Shown: positions 8,277 through 15,897, counted from the first letter of the stretch. The stretch: 25,027 nt of DNA from Alphaproteobacteria bacterium UBA7691 (GCA_002482765.1 DLGP01000004.1:42194-67220); one strand, 5' to 3'. The notes: a model not told the origin generated them from the sequence alone. Translations and numbers: made by a program.

Positions 8277-9059
8277 TCAGCTGCCGGACCAGCGCGGTGT
8301 CCGCTTGGCAACAAAAGCGGCAACACCTTCGCGGAAATCTTCGCTGCCGTAAACCAGGCGGATCAGATCGGCATCCGCAGCTTGTGCGTCATTGCCCAGG
8401 CGGCGCAAGGCTTCCTTGGTGGCTTGCAAGGTCAACGGCGCCAAGCCGGCGATATGGCCGACCAGAATGGCGATCCGTTCCTCCAACACTTCGGGCGGCA
8501 CAATTTCCACATAGCCAGACGGTAGCGTTTCGGCTTCGGGCATTTCGGCAGCCAGCAGCATGCGGCAGACCCAGGCTTGCCCCAGCTTGCCGCAGAGCCG
8601 GTGCAGATTGGCAGCGGAAAGGCAATTGCCCAGCGTGCGGCCAATCGGCACGCCAAAGCGGCTGCCCGGCGTGGCAAGGCGCAGGTCGCAGGCATTGGCC
8701 AGCGCCATACCGCCACCCACCGCCCAGCCCTGCACCACGGCAATACTTGGCACCGGCAGTTTTTCCAGCGCGCCGACAAATTCATCCACGCGCTTTTCGT
8801 AGGCGATGCCATCCTCACCTGAATTGAAAAGCTGGAACTGCTCAATGTCGGTGCCGGCCACAAAGGCCTTGCCGCCGGCGCCGCGCAACACCGCCACGCG
8901 GATTGCCGGGTTGGCGGCAATGGCGGCGCAGGCCGCGGCAAGCTGCTCATACATCGCCCAGGTCATGGCATTACGCGCCGCCGGGCGGTTGAAGGTGATA
9001 TGGGCAATGGCGCCATCCAGCACCAGATCGGTGCTGCCGGCTGGATCGCCCGGGCTCAT
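8277..9059 (-). CDS. Crotonase-superfamily protein (enoyl-CoA hydratase/isomerase-like) lacking both catalytic glutamates
   Basis: The 260 residues have the crotonase fold and act on an acyl-CoA in the cytoplasm. The oxyanion-hole segments are AGGKAFVAGTDI (about 61-72) and WAVGGGMALA (112-121). In classical hydratases the two acid/base glutamates sit in GGGCELA and QPEI segments. Here those positions are Ala119 (GGGMALA) and Ile139 (GVPIG). Simple enoyl-CoA hydration is therefore unlikely, and an isomerase, hydrolase, decarboxylase or C-C bond enzyme is more probable. The ATG overlaps the stop of the CoA-transferase gene by four bases (ATGA), so the two are translationally coupled. The CoA-transferase probably supplies its CoA-thioester substrate. 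Confidence 0.9.
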   Translation of the reverse strand: MSPGDPAGSTDLVLDGAIAHITFNRPAARNAMTWAMYEQLAAACAAIAANPAIRVAVLRGAGGKAFVAGTDIEQFQLFNSGEDGIAYEKRVDEFVGALEKLPVPSIAVVQGWAVGGGMALANACDLRLATPGSRFGVPIGRTLGNCLSAANLHRLCGKLGQAWVCRMLLAAEMPEAETLPSGYVEIVPPEVLEERIAILVGHIAGLAPLTLQATKEALRRLGNDAQAADADLIRLVYGSEDFREGVAAFVAKRTPRWSGS

Positions 9060-10276
9060 GGCAAAAACGCCCCGCCGGCTTGCAGCCGCTGGCGCGCCGC
9101 TTCATCCAGGCCCAATTCGTCCAGAATCGCCTCGGTATGCTCGCCCAGCAGCGGCGGGTGGCGCCGCACCTGCTGCGGTGTGCCGCGCAGCTTCACCGGA
9201 AAGCCGATATTCGGCACGCTGCCTTCAACCGGATGGGCGATTTCCATGCGCATCTGGCGTTCGCGGCCCTGTTCGCTGGCATAGGCCTGCGGGTAGCTAT
9301 ACATGGTGCCGGCCGGCAGGCCGGCGGCCAGCAGTATATCCACCCATTCATCCGAGGTTTTTTCGGCGAAGGTTTTTTCCAGTTCCTCGATCAGCACCGG
9401 GCGATTGGCCAGCCGCGCCGGATTGTCGATGAAGCGCGGATCGGCGGCCAGATCCTGGCGCTGCATCACTTCGCACAATTTGAGCCACAGTTTCTGATTG
9501 GTGGCGCCCATCACGAACCAGCCGTCTTTGGAGCGCACCGCCTGATAGGGTGCGCTCATCCGGTTGGCAGTACCCACCGGCTCGGGTTCGCGCCCGGTGC
9601 CCCAATATTCTGCCGTGTCCCAGATTGAAAAAGCCAGCGCGGCATCAAACAGGGCGGCGTCGATATATTGGCCCTCGCCACCATTCTTCACACCGATATA
9701 GGCCGCCAGCACGGCATAGACGGTGAACAGGCTGCAACCAATATCGGCCACCGGTACGCCGGCTTTCACCGGCGGGCTGCCGGGGTGGCCGGTCACGCTC
9801 ATCACGCCCGACATCGCCTGTGCCATCAGGTCAAAACCAGGCCGGTCAGCCCAGGGGCCGCTCTGGCCGAAGCCGGAAATGCTGGCATAAACCAGCTTCG
9901 GATTGAGCTGGCGCAAATCCTCGTAGCCGCAGCCCAGCTTGCGCATCACGCCGGGGCGGTAATTCTCCACCAGGATATCGGCGGTTTTCGCCAATTCGTG
10001 AAACAACTCGCGGCCGGCCGGGCTTTTCAGGTTGATCGCAACCGAGCGTTTGTTGCGGTTCATGTTGAGAAAGCCCAGGCTGTCATTGCCCTTGAGCTTG
10101 AAGCCCATGGCGCTGCGGGTCTGGTCGCCGCTGCCGGGCGGCTCGATCTTGATCACATCGGCGCCCAGATCGCCCAGCAGCATGCTGCAAAACGGCCCCG
10201 CCATCACCTGGCTGACATCCAGCACCCGCACCCCTTCCAGCGGCAGCGGGCGCGGGTTTTCGGTGGTGGCGTTCAT
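9056..10276 (-). CDS. CaiB/BaiF-type (class III) CoA-transferase
   Basis: Moves CoA between carboxylic acids through an aspartyl-CoA intermediate. The 406 residues match the usual length of formyl-CoA transferase relatives. Landmarks are GVRVLDVSQVMAGPFCSMLLGDLGADVIKIE at the N-terminus (quoted in two parts: up to GPF, then CSMLLGDLGADVIKIE), NRNKRSVAINLKSP, ENYRPGV, and GFDLMAQAMSG. Asp149 in that last segment is at the position of the catalytic aspartate. It follows the aminotransferase gene by three bases and overlaps the crotonase gene by four. The acid it activates is unknown. No citramalyl-CoA or malyl-CoA lyase lies nearby, so itaconate or mesaconate pathways are not supported by the neighbourhood. 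Confidence 0.93.
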   Translation of the reverse strand: MNATTENPRPLPLEGVRVLDVSQVMAGPFCSMLLGDLGADVIKIEPPGSGDQTRSAMGFKLKGNDSLGFLNMNRNKRSVAINLKSPAGRELFHELAKTADILVENYRPGVMRKLGCGYEDLRQLNPKLVYASISGFGQSGPWADRPGFDLMAQAMSGVMSVTGHPGSPPVKAGVPVADIGCSLFTVYAVLAAYIGVKNGGEGQYIDAALFDAALAFSIWDTAEYWGTGREPEPVGTANRMSAPYQAVRSKDGWFVMGATNQKLWLKLCEVMQRQDLAADPRFIDNPARLANRPVLIEELEKTFAEKTSDEWVDILLAAGLPAGTMYSYPQAYASEQGRERQMRMEIAHPVEGSVPNIGFPVKLRGTPQQVRRHPPLLGEHTEAILDELGLDEAARQRLQAGGAFLP

Positions 10277-10279
10277 TCC

Positions 10280-11467
10280 TTAGGCTCCGGCCTGCTGCGA
10301 CAGGTAATCCATCGCCGCCTGCACGCCGCCCTTGTTATGCGGCAGCTTGGCCAGGCCCAGGCCCATTTCCACCCCGGCCAATGCGCCCAGGATGGTCAGG
10401 TCGTTGGTATCGCCCAGATGGCCGATGCGGAAGACGCGGCCCTGCACCTTGCCCAGCCCGGTGCCGAGCGAGATGTCAAAATGCTCCAGCGCCATCTGGC
10501 GGAAATCATCGGCATTATGGCCTTCGGGCAGCAGGATGGCGGTGAGCGACGAGGAATAATCCTCTGGCTTGCGGCACAGGATTTCCAGCCCCCAGGCGGT
10601 GACGGCGCGGCGCGTCGCCTCGGCATGGCGGTCATGGCGGGCAAACACGTTTTCCAGGCCCTCCTCATGCAGCATGTCGATGGCTTCGGCCAAGCCGTAA
10701 AGCAGGTTGGTGCCGGGCGTGTAGGGGAAAAACCCCTTGGCGTTATGCGGCAGCATTTCCTCCCAAGACCAGAACAGCTTCGGGCTGCGCGAAGCCTTGG
10801 CGGCGGCCAGGGCCTTGTCGGAAAGTGCGTTGAACGACAGGCCGGGCGGCAGCATCAGGCCCTTCTGCGAGCCGGAAATGGTGACATCCACGCCCCACTC
10901 ATCATGCCGGTAGTCGATCGAGGCCAGCGAGGAGATGGTATCCACCATCAGCAAAGCCGGATGGCCTGCCGCATCCATCGCCTTGCGGATCGCCGCAATG
11001 GGCGAGACGCAGCCGGTGGAGGTTTCGTTATGCACCACGCAAACCGCCTTGATCGCCTGCGCCTTGTCGTCGCGCAGGCGGGCCTCGATGGCGTCCGGAT
11101 CGGCACCGGTGCGCCAGTCGCCGGCGATGAATTCGGCATCCAGGCCCAGCTTGCCGGCCATGTTTTTCCACAATGTGGCGAAATGCCCGGTTTCGAACAT
11201 CAGCACCTTGTCGCCGGGCGACAGCACATTCACCAGCGCCGCTTCCCAGGCCCCGGTGCCGGAAGCCGGGTAGATCACCACCGGATTGCTGGTGCGGAAG
11301 ATGGTTTTCATGCCCTCCAGCACGCGGCGGCCCAGTTTCTGGAAATCCGGGCCGCGATGGTCGATGGTCGGCATGTCCATGGCGCGCAGAATCCGATCCG
11401 GCACCGGGGTGGGGCCGGGGATTTGCAGAAAATGACGCCCTGCCTTGCGTGCGGCATTGCTGGCCAT
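10280..11467 (-). CDS. sgaA: Class V aminotransferase, serine-glyoxylate aminotransferase type
   Basis: This is a PLP enzyme of 395 residues. The segment VVHNETSTGCVSPIAAIRK, the MVDTISSLASIDYRHDEWGVD stretch (starting at about residue 174), and ISGSQKGLMLPPG with PLP lysine Lys202 are characteristic. So is FFPYTPGTNLLYGL. These match the SgaA / alanine-glyoxylate aminotransferase group, which converts serine plus glyoxylate to hydroxypyruvate plus glycine. Related enzymes use alanine, ureidoglycine or other amino donors, so exact substrates are not certain. It is the first gene of the minus-strand operon. Its ATG is preceded by AAGGACGG. A 103-base region separates it from dctM and holds a candidate promoter and the shared 20-bp site. 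With glcB nearby, a role in glyoxylate metabolism fits. Confidence 0.88.
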   Translation of the reverse strand: MASNAARKAGRHFLQIPGPTPVPDRILRAMDMPTIDHRGPDFQKLGRRVLEGMKTIFRTSNPVVIYPASGTGAWEAALVNVLSPGDKVLMFETGHFATLWKNMAGKLGLDAEFIAGDWRTGADPDAIEARLRDDKAQAIKAVCVVHNETSTGCVSPIAAIRKAMDAAGHPALLMVDTISSLASIDYRHDEWGVDVTISGSQKGLMLPPGLSFNALSDKALAAAKASRSPKLFWSWEEMLPHNAKGFFPYTPGTNLLYGLAEAIDMLHEEGLENVFARHDRHAEATRRAVTAWGLEILCRKPEDYSSSLTAILLPEGHNADDFRQMALEHFDISLGTGLGKVQGRVFRIGHLGDTNDLTILGALAGVEMGLGLAKLPHNKGGVQAAMDYLSQQAGA

Positions 11468-11540
11468 GATGTTGTTCCGTCCTTTTTTGTTTCGTTTGAA
11501 CGCTACGCTGACTGACCGGTTAACAATCCTGCCCGGCTAA

Positions 11541-11560
11541 AATGTATTATGCATGCAAAA
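11541..11560. promoter_or_regulatory. Shared 20-bp site, copy 1 (candidate GntR operator)
   Basis: AATGTATTATGCATGCAAAA matches AATGAATTATGAATGCAAAA at 14639-14658 in 18 of 20 positions. The core ATGtATtATgCAT is an imperfect dyad. It lies 74 bases upstream of the aminotransferase ATG and overlaps a candidate -10 box. Conservation in two otherwise unrelated AT-rich intergenic spots suggests a binding site for a common regulator. The GntR protein encoded in the downstream operon is the obvious candidate. Confidence 0.55.
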
Positions 11561-11574
11561 ACCCGATGCCTCAA
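11546..11574 (-). promoter_or_regulatory. Candidate sigma70-type promoter of the aminotransferase operon
   Basis: Read on the minus strand, TTGAGG (11569-11574) is followed after 17 bases by CATAAT (11546-11551). The -35 box overlaps the stop codon of dctM, and the -10 box lies inside the shared 20-bp site. A repressor there would block initiation. The 5' untranslated leader would be about 70 bases. Confidence 0.4.
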
Positions 11575-12890
11575 CCACCCGGGATGCTGCCGATGCTGGG
11601 ATCGCCATAGAACCATTGCGTCGGCGCCAGCGCCAGCCAGGGCACATAGGTGCAGATCATCAGCACGGTCAGCAGTACCACCAGGAAGCCGACATTGGCC
11701 TTGGTGGTTTCCCAGATATCCGACTTGGCGATGGAGCAGGAAGCAATCAGCACCGAGGCGACCGGCGGGGTCTGCTGGCCGATGGCCAGGTTCAGGGTCA
11801 GCACCAGGCCAAAATGCACCGGATCGATACCCACTTCCTGGATCAGCGGCAGCACCACCGGCACGGTGAGGATGATCGCCGCCGCCGAATGCAGGAACAT
11901 GCCCAGGATCAGGAACAGGATATTGAGCAGCAGCAGCACCAGATAGGGATTGGTGGTGAAGCTGGAAATCGAATGCGCCAAAGCCTGCGGCACTTGGCTT
12001 TCGGTGAGGAAGGTGCCGACCAGGGCGGAAGCCGCCACCAGCAGCATCACCACGGCGGTTTGCATGGCGCCATCCACCAGCGCCTTGTACAGCGCCTTCA
12101 GGTCCAGTTCGCGGTAGATCACGATGGAGATGAACAGGGCTGCCACCACCGCCAATGCGGCGCCTTCGGTGGCGGTGACAAAGCCGCCGAAAATGCCGCC
12201 CAGGATGATCACCGGCAGCATCAGCGCCCAGGCGGCTTCCTTGGTGGCCTGCACCAGATTGCTCCAATGGAATTTCTGCTCCACCGGAAACTTGTATTTC
12301 AGCGCATAGATATAGCTGGCCACCGCCAGGCCGAAGCCGCCGAGCAGGCCGGGTAGCAGGCCGGAGATGAACATCTTCACCACCGAAACCTGGGCCATAA
12401 CGGCATACAGGATCATCGGGATCGATGGCGGCAGGATGATCGCCAGGCTGGAAGCCGAGGAGGTGACGGCGGCGGCGAATTCCTTGCTGTAGCCGCGGCT
12501 TTTCATTGCCGGAATCAGCAGCGAGCCAAGCGCAGCCACGCCAGCCACAGCCGAGCCGGAAATCTCGGCAAAGAACATCGAGGCGCCAACCGTGACCATG
12601 GCCAGGCCACCGCGAATGAAACCCAGCAAGGCGGTCGCCAGCCCGATCAGGCGGCGCGAAATGGACGAGGAATTCATCACCCCGCCGGCCAGGATAAACA
12701 GCGGGATTGCCAGCAGCGGGAAATTGGTGGCGCCGTCATACATCACCAGCGCGGTATTCACCAACATGTCGCTGCCCTGGCTGGCCCAGATTGCCACCAC
12801 GGCCACAACGCCCAGCGCAATGGCAATCGGCACATTCAGCAGCACCAGGGCGAACAGGCCAACCAGCATATAGAGCATGATGCCAGACAT
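11571..12890 (-). CDS. dctM: TRAP transporter large permease (DctM type)
   Basis: This is the membrane subunit that carries sodium-coupled uptake in tripartite TRAP systems. The 439 residues are hydrophobic throughout, with about a dozen predicted membrane segments. Family signatures are FAEISGSAVAGVAALGSLLIPAMKSRGY (near residues 110-140, shortened here to its FAEISGSAVAGVAALGS part), SSASSLAIILPPSIPMILYA, and GIDPVHFGLVL followed by NLAIGQQTPPVASVL. The ATG and the dctQ stop share one base (TGATG), so the permease subunits are translationally coupled. The substrate is unknown; TRAP systems usually carry carboxylates. Confidence 0.95.
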   Translation of the reverse strand: MSGIMLYMLVGLFALVLLNVPIAIALGVVAVVAIWASQGSDMLVNTALVMYDGATNFPLLAIPLFILAGGVMNSSSISRRLIGLATALLGFIRGGLAMVTVGASMFFAEISGSAVAGVAALGSLLIPAMKSRGYSKEFAAAVTSSASSLAIILPPSIPMILYAVMAQVSVVKMFISGLLPGLLGGFGLAVASYIYALKYKFPVEQKFHWSNLVQATKEAAWALMLPVIILGGIFGGFVTATEGAALAVVAALFISIVIYRELDLKALYKALVDGAMQTAVVMLLVAASALVGTFLTESQVPQALAHSISSFTTNPYLVLLLLNILFLILGMFLHSAAAIILTVPVVLPLIQEVGIDPVHFGLVLTLNLAIGQQTPPVASVLIASCSIAKSDIWETTKANVGFLVVLLTVLMICTYVPWLALAPTQWFYGDPSIGSIPGG

Positions 12891-13471
12891 CAGCGCTGCC
12901 CCCCCTTATCAGCCGGATTGGTGTTTTCCAGATTCTCCAGCGCTTCCTTCAATTCATGATCTTCAAAGCCGCCGCCGCGCGCCGCTGCCAGCACATCGGG
13001 CAGGCGCAGCAATTCGGCGATGATGAATAAAATCGCTGTTATCGGAATCACCGATTGGGTGATCTGCAATGAAACGCCCGGCAGAGAAACCATTGTGCTG
13101 CCCTTGAGAATATCCACCACCTCGATGCCGGTGACAGCCAGCAGAATGAAAAAGCCGATCACCACGGCTTCGGCAAACAAAGCCGCTGCCACGCGCAGGT
13201 TGCGCGGAAAGGCATTGACGATGCCGGGAAAGCCGATATGGGCGCCACGCAAAGCGGCCAGCGCGCTGCCGTAATAGGTCAGCCAGCACAGGCCGATGGA
13301 GGCGATTTCGTCATACCACACCAATGACAAGTCGATGGCGCGAAATACAAAACCCATCACGATGACAATGGTGAGCGCCGCCATCAGGAAGGCGGAGATC
13401 ACTTCCAGCAGACGGTCATAACCACGCCGGAAAGGCAGCAGCGGCGCAGGGTAAGCGGAGGTGGCGGACAT
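12890..13471 (-). CDS. dctQ: TRAP transporter small permease (DctQ type)
   Basis: This four-helix membrane protein of 193 residues partners DctM. Hydrophobic segments occur near residues 25-47, 57-80, 95-117 and 135-160. The WYDEIASIGLCWLTYYGSA stretch and the following GAHIGF are typical of DctQ proteins, in which a conserved WxDE motif starts the second helix. A charged C-terminal tail follows. It is 77 bases downstream of dctP, with a strong hairpin in the gap, and overlaps dctM by one base. Confidence 0.92.
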   Translation of the reverse strand: MSATSAYPAPLLPFRRGYDRLLEVISAFLMAALTIVIVMGFVFRAIDLSLVWYDEIASIGLCWLTYYGSALAALRGAHIGFPGIVNAFPRNLRVAAALFAEAVVIGFFILLAVTGIEVVDILKGSTMVSLPGVSLQITQSVIPITAILFIIAELLRLPDVLAAARGGGFEDHELKEALENLENTNPADKGGQR

Positions 13472-13502
13472 GCTTTGGCTTTCCGAAAATCAACGTGACG
13501 GA

Positions 13503-13535
13503 ACAAAACGGCCCGCCGGTATTAGCCGGCGGGCC
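13503..13535 (-). terminator. Hairpin between dctP and dctQ, partial terminator/attenuator
   Basis: GGCCCGCCGG at 13510-13519 pairs perfectly with CCGGCGGGCC at 13526-13535 around a six-base loop. On the minus strand it is followed by GTTTTGTT. A strong ten-pair stem with a moderate T-run just after dctP would lower transcription into dctQM, or protect the 3' end of the dctP message. Either way more binding protein than permease would be made. Confidence 0.6.
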
Positions 13536-13548
13536 ATGTCGTGTCGGA

Positions 13549-14535
13549 TCAGGAGCCGCCTTTGGCCAGGCTCAGCGACTTGTCGACCAGTTCCTTGCCG
13601 CCCGGCACTTCCTTGGCGAATTGCTCATAAACGCCCTTGCTGGCGGCCACAAAAGCGGCCTTGTCCACCTCGTTGATGGTGATGCCGGCGGTCTTCATCT
13701 TGCCGAGCAATTCATCATCCAGCTTGGCGGCAATCTCCAGCGCCACCGGCTCCATTTCGATGGCGGTGTCTTTCAGCGCCTTCTGCACATTGGCCGGATA
13801 TTTGGCCCAGGAGCGGCCGGCGGTGAGATAGGCCGGGGTGTAGACATGGCCCGACATCGAGAGATATTTCTGCACTTCCTGGAAGCGCGACGGATAAATC
13901 TGCGCCAGCGGATTTTCCTGGCCATCCATCACGCCGGTCTGCAACGCCACAAACACCTCCGATAGCGCCATCGGGCTGGGTGTTGCGCCATAGGCCTGGA
14001 ACATGCGCACCCGCCACACACCCTGCGGCACCCGCAGCTTGATGCCCTTCAGGTCATCCGGCTGCTTGATCGGGCGTTTGCTATTGGTGATATGGCGCAC
14101 GCCATTTTCCCAAACGGCGATGATGTCGTAACCCTGCTTGGCGGCAATCGGCACCAAAGTGGGCTTGATCACGGCCTCGCGGATGCGCGCGGCATGGCCA
14201 CGATCCTGCACCAGATAGGGCATCTCGAACACGCCGAATTCCGCCGCCACGGTGGTCATCACGGTGGAGGGCAGCGCCAGGTCGACGGTGCCAAGCTTGA
14301 GTTTCTTGAGCAATTCGGTATCGCCGCCGAGCTGGCTTGAGCCATAGGTGGTGACCTTGGCGGCATTGCCCAGCTTGGCATTGGCGCGTTTGGCATATTC
14401 CTGGCTGGTCACGTCAAACAGCGAACCCGGCTCGCCGACATGGCCGAGCTTGATTTCCAGTGTCTGGGCGCTGGCGGCAGCGGCAAACAGGGCCGTGCCG
14501 AGAAAGGTGCAGGCGAAGCGGACAATCTGTCCCAT
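13549..14535 (-). CDS. dctP: TRAP transporter periplasmic substrate-binding protein (DctP type)
   Basis: The 328 residues start with a Sec signal peptide (hydrophobic residues about 6-23, cleavage probably after AASA before QTLEIKLGH). Characteristic elements are KLRVPQGVWRVRMFQAYGAT, whose Arg in the LRVP segment normally salt-bridges the ligand carboxylate, then PMALSEVFVALQTGVMDGQE. The ligand is therefore probably an organic acid. The start is very firm: a perfect AAGGAGG lies just upstream (14541-14547 on the plus strand). It is first in the dctPQM operon and divergent from the GlcG-like gene. Confidence 0.96.
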   Translation of the reverse strand: MGQIVRFACTFLGTALFAAAASAQTLEIKLGHVGEPGSLFDVTSQEYAKRANAKLGNAAKVTTYGSSQLGGDTELLKKLKLGTVDLALPSTVMTTVAAEFGVFEMPYLVQDRGHAARIREAVIKPTLVPIAAKQGYDIIAVWENGVRHITNSKRPIKQPDDLKGIKLRVPQGVWRVRMFQAYGATPSPMALSEVFVALQTGVMDGQENPLAQIYPSRFQEVQKYLSMSGHVYTPAYLTAGRSWAKYPANVQKALKDTAIEMEPVALEIAAKLDDELLGKMKTAGITINEVDKAAFVAASKGVYEQFAKEVPGGKELVDKSLSLAKGGS

Positions 14536-14540
14536 GATTT

Positions 14541-14547
14541 CCTCCTT
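14541..14547 (-). promoter_or_regulatory. Perfect Shine-Dalgarno of dctP
   Basis: On the minus strand AAGGAGG ends five bases before the dctP ATG. It is the best ribosome-binding site in the window and fits high-level production of a periplasmic binding protein. Confidence 0.85.
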
Positions 14548-14638
14548 AGGGTTTCCTCAAAAAATTCTTGGGCCTGTAAGGCCAATTCACGCCGGCTGGC
14601 GGCGTCTTTTTGCTCCTGGCTCCCGGCGCCAGGGTAAT

Positions 14639-14658
14639 AATGAATTATGAATGCAAAA
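14639..14658. promoter_or_regulatory. Shared 20-bp site, copy 2 (candidate GntR operator)
   Basis: AATGAATTATGAATGCAAAA in the 196-base divergent region matches 18 of 20 positions of the site at 11541-11560. It ends 74 bases before the GlcG-like ATG and lies 103 bases upstream of the dctP ATG. Here it could serve both divergent units. On the minus strand it contains the same CATAAT hexamer, but no good -35 box is correctly spaced for dctP. Confidence 0.55.
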
Positions 14659-14731
14659 TATTTCGACTTTGGCAAGGTAAATTTGCTTTATTGTCTCTCG
14701 CCTGTGTTGCCTTGTCCTTTCGGAGCCGATC

Positions 14732-15169
14732 ATGACCGACCTCAGCCTGGCCGCCGCACGCCAGATTCTCGATACCGCCCAGTCACATGGCCGCAAGGCC
14801 GGGCTTAAGCCGCTGGCGATTGCCGTGCTGGATGCGCGCGGCGCCCTCAAGGCTTTCCTGGCCGAAGATGGCACCAGCCTGAAACGCGCCGAGGTGGCGC
14901 AGGGCAAGGCTTTTGGTGCGCTAGCCTTGGGCCTTGGCTCGCGCTCGATCCACAAACGCGCCCGCGAGCAGGATTATTTCATCGCCGCCGTCAGCCATGT
15001 GGTGGGCGGCGCGCTGGTGCCGGTGCCGGGCGGTGTGCTGATCCGCGATGCCGGTGGTGCCGTGATCGGCGCAGTGGGGATTTCCGGCGATACCTCGGAT
15101 AACGACGAGGCCGCCGCCATTGCCGGTATCCAGGCAGCCGGTCTGGCGGCCGATCCGGGTGTGGATTGA
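14732..15169 (+). CDS. GlcG/HbpS-like protein (DUF336)
   Basis: This small 145-residue protein belongs to the GlcG/HbpS (DUF336) family, recognised by LAIAVLDARGALKAFLAEDG, KRAEVAQGKAFGALALG and the glycine-rich PVPGGVLIRDAGGAVIGAVG. Family members include the haem-binding HbpS and the GlcG protein of glycolate operons. Others accompany degradative oxidoreductases with an unclear accessory role. CGGAG precedes the ATG. It is the first gene of a four-gene plus-strand operon and is divergent from the TRAP transporter. No signal peptide is seen. Confidence 0.9.
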   Translation: MTDLSLAAARQILDTAQSHGRKAGLKPLAIAVLDARGALKAFLAEDGTSLKRAEVAQGKAFGALALGLGSRSIHKRAREQDYFIAAVSHVVGGALVPVPGGVLIRDAGGAVIGAVGISGDTSDNDEAAAIAGIQAAGLAADPGVD

Positions 15170-15173
15170 ACCA

Positions 15174-15854
15174 ATGAGCGGCATGCTGGCCGGCAAGCGG
15201 GTGCTGATCACCCAGGCCGATACATTCATGGGGCCGACACTCTGCGCGGTCTTTGCCGCCCATGGCGCCGAGGTGATTGCCGATGATCGCCCACTGGCCG
15301 ATCCGGCTTTGCCGGCGCAACTGATCGCGGCTGCCGGGCATGTGGATGTGCTGGTGGCCAATCTGGCGATTCCGGCGCCCAGCACCCCGGCCGTGCAGGT
15401 GCAGGAAGATGAATGGCGCGCGGCCTTCGCCCATATGGTTGATCCGCTGCCACGGCTCTGCCGCGCCGTGCTGCCACAGATGCTGGCGCGCCAGAGTGGC
15501 AAGATTCTGCTGATGGGCAGCGCATCGGCTTTGCGCGGCATGCGCAATGCTTCCACCTACAGCGCGGCGCGCGGCGCGCAACTGGCCTATATCCAGGCAT
15601 TGGGCGTGGAAGTGGCGCCGCAGCAGGTGCAGGTCAACGCCATCGCGCAGAACTTTGTTGATAACCCAACCTATTTCCCTGCAAGCGTGCAGCAAAATCC
15701 GCGCTTTCAGGAAAGGCTCAAACGCGAGGTGCCGCTCGGCCGCCTGGTGGCGCCGCAGGAGGATGCTGAATTCGCCGCCTATCTGTGCAGCCCGGCGGCC
15801 AATTGTTTCGTCGGCCAGATATTCCCGGTCTGCGGCGGCTGGGCGCCACGCTGA
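15174..15854 (+). CDS. Candidate halohydrin dehalogenase (short-chain dehydrogenase fold, S-Y-R triad)
   Basis: The 226 residues have a short-chain dehydrogenase fold, but the features needed for NAD(P)-dependent oxidation are missing. The glycine-rich TGxxxGxG loop is replaced by TQADTFMG (Thr13, Phe18, Gly20), which fits T-x4-F-x-G. The catalytic YxxxK is YSAAR: Ser116, Tyr129 and Arg133 fit S-x12-Y-x3-R. Both motifs are the published signatures of halohydrin dehalogenases (HheA-HheG), in which the cofactor pocket has become a halide site. The C-terminal part, with NFVDNPTYFP and VGQIFPVCGGW, also resembles that family. Such enzymes convert vicinal halohydrins to epoxides and open epoxides with small anions. 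The ATG at 15174 is four bases after the preceding stop and has no clear Shine-Dalgarno; ATG 15183 is an alternative. Automatic annotation would probably say SDR oxidoreductase. Confidence 0.75.
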   Translation: MSGMLAGKRVLITQADTFMGPTLCAVFAAHGAEVIADDRPLADPALPAQLIAAAGHVDVLVANLAIPAPSTPAVQVQEDEWRAAFAHMVDPLPRLCRAVLPQMLARQSGKILLMGSASALRGMRNASTYSAARGAQLAYIQALGVEVAPQQVQVNAIAQNFVDNPTYFPASVQQNPRFQERLKREVPLGRLVAPQEDAEFAAYLCSPAANCFVGQIFPVCGGWAPR

Positions 15855-15897
15855 AAAGCCGCTAATTTTGCCGGCGAATCAGCCTGAGGAAACCGCC

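Noticed and set aside
8277..10276. Itaconate or mesaconate degradation (CoA-transferase plus hydratase)
   Set aside because: No citramalyl-CoA lyase-type gene is nearby, and the crotonase lacks the catalytic glutamates of a normal hydratase.
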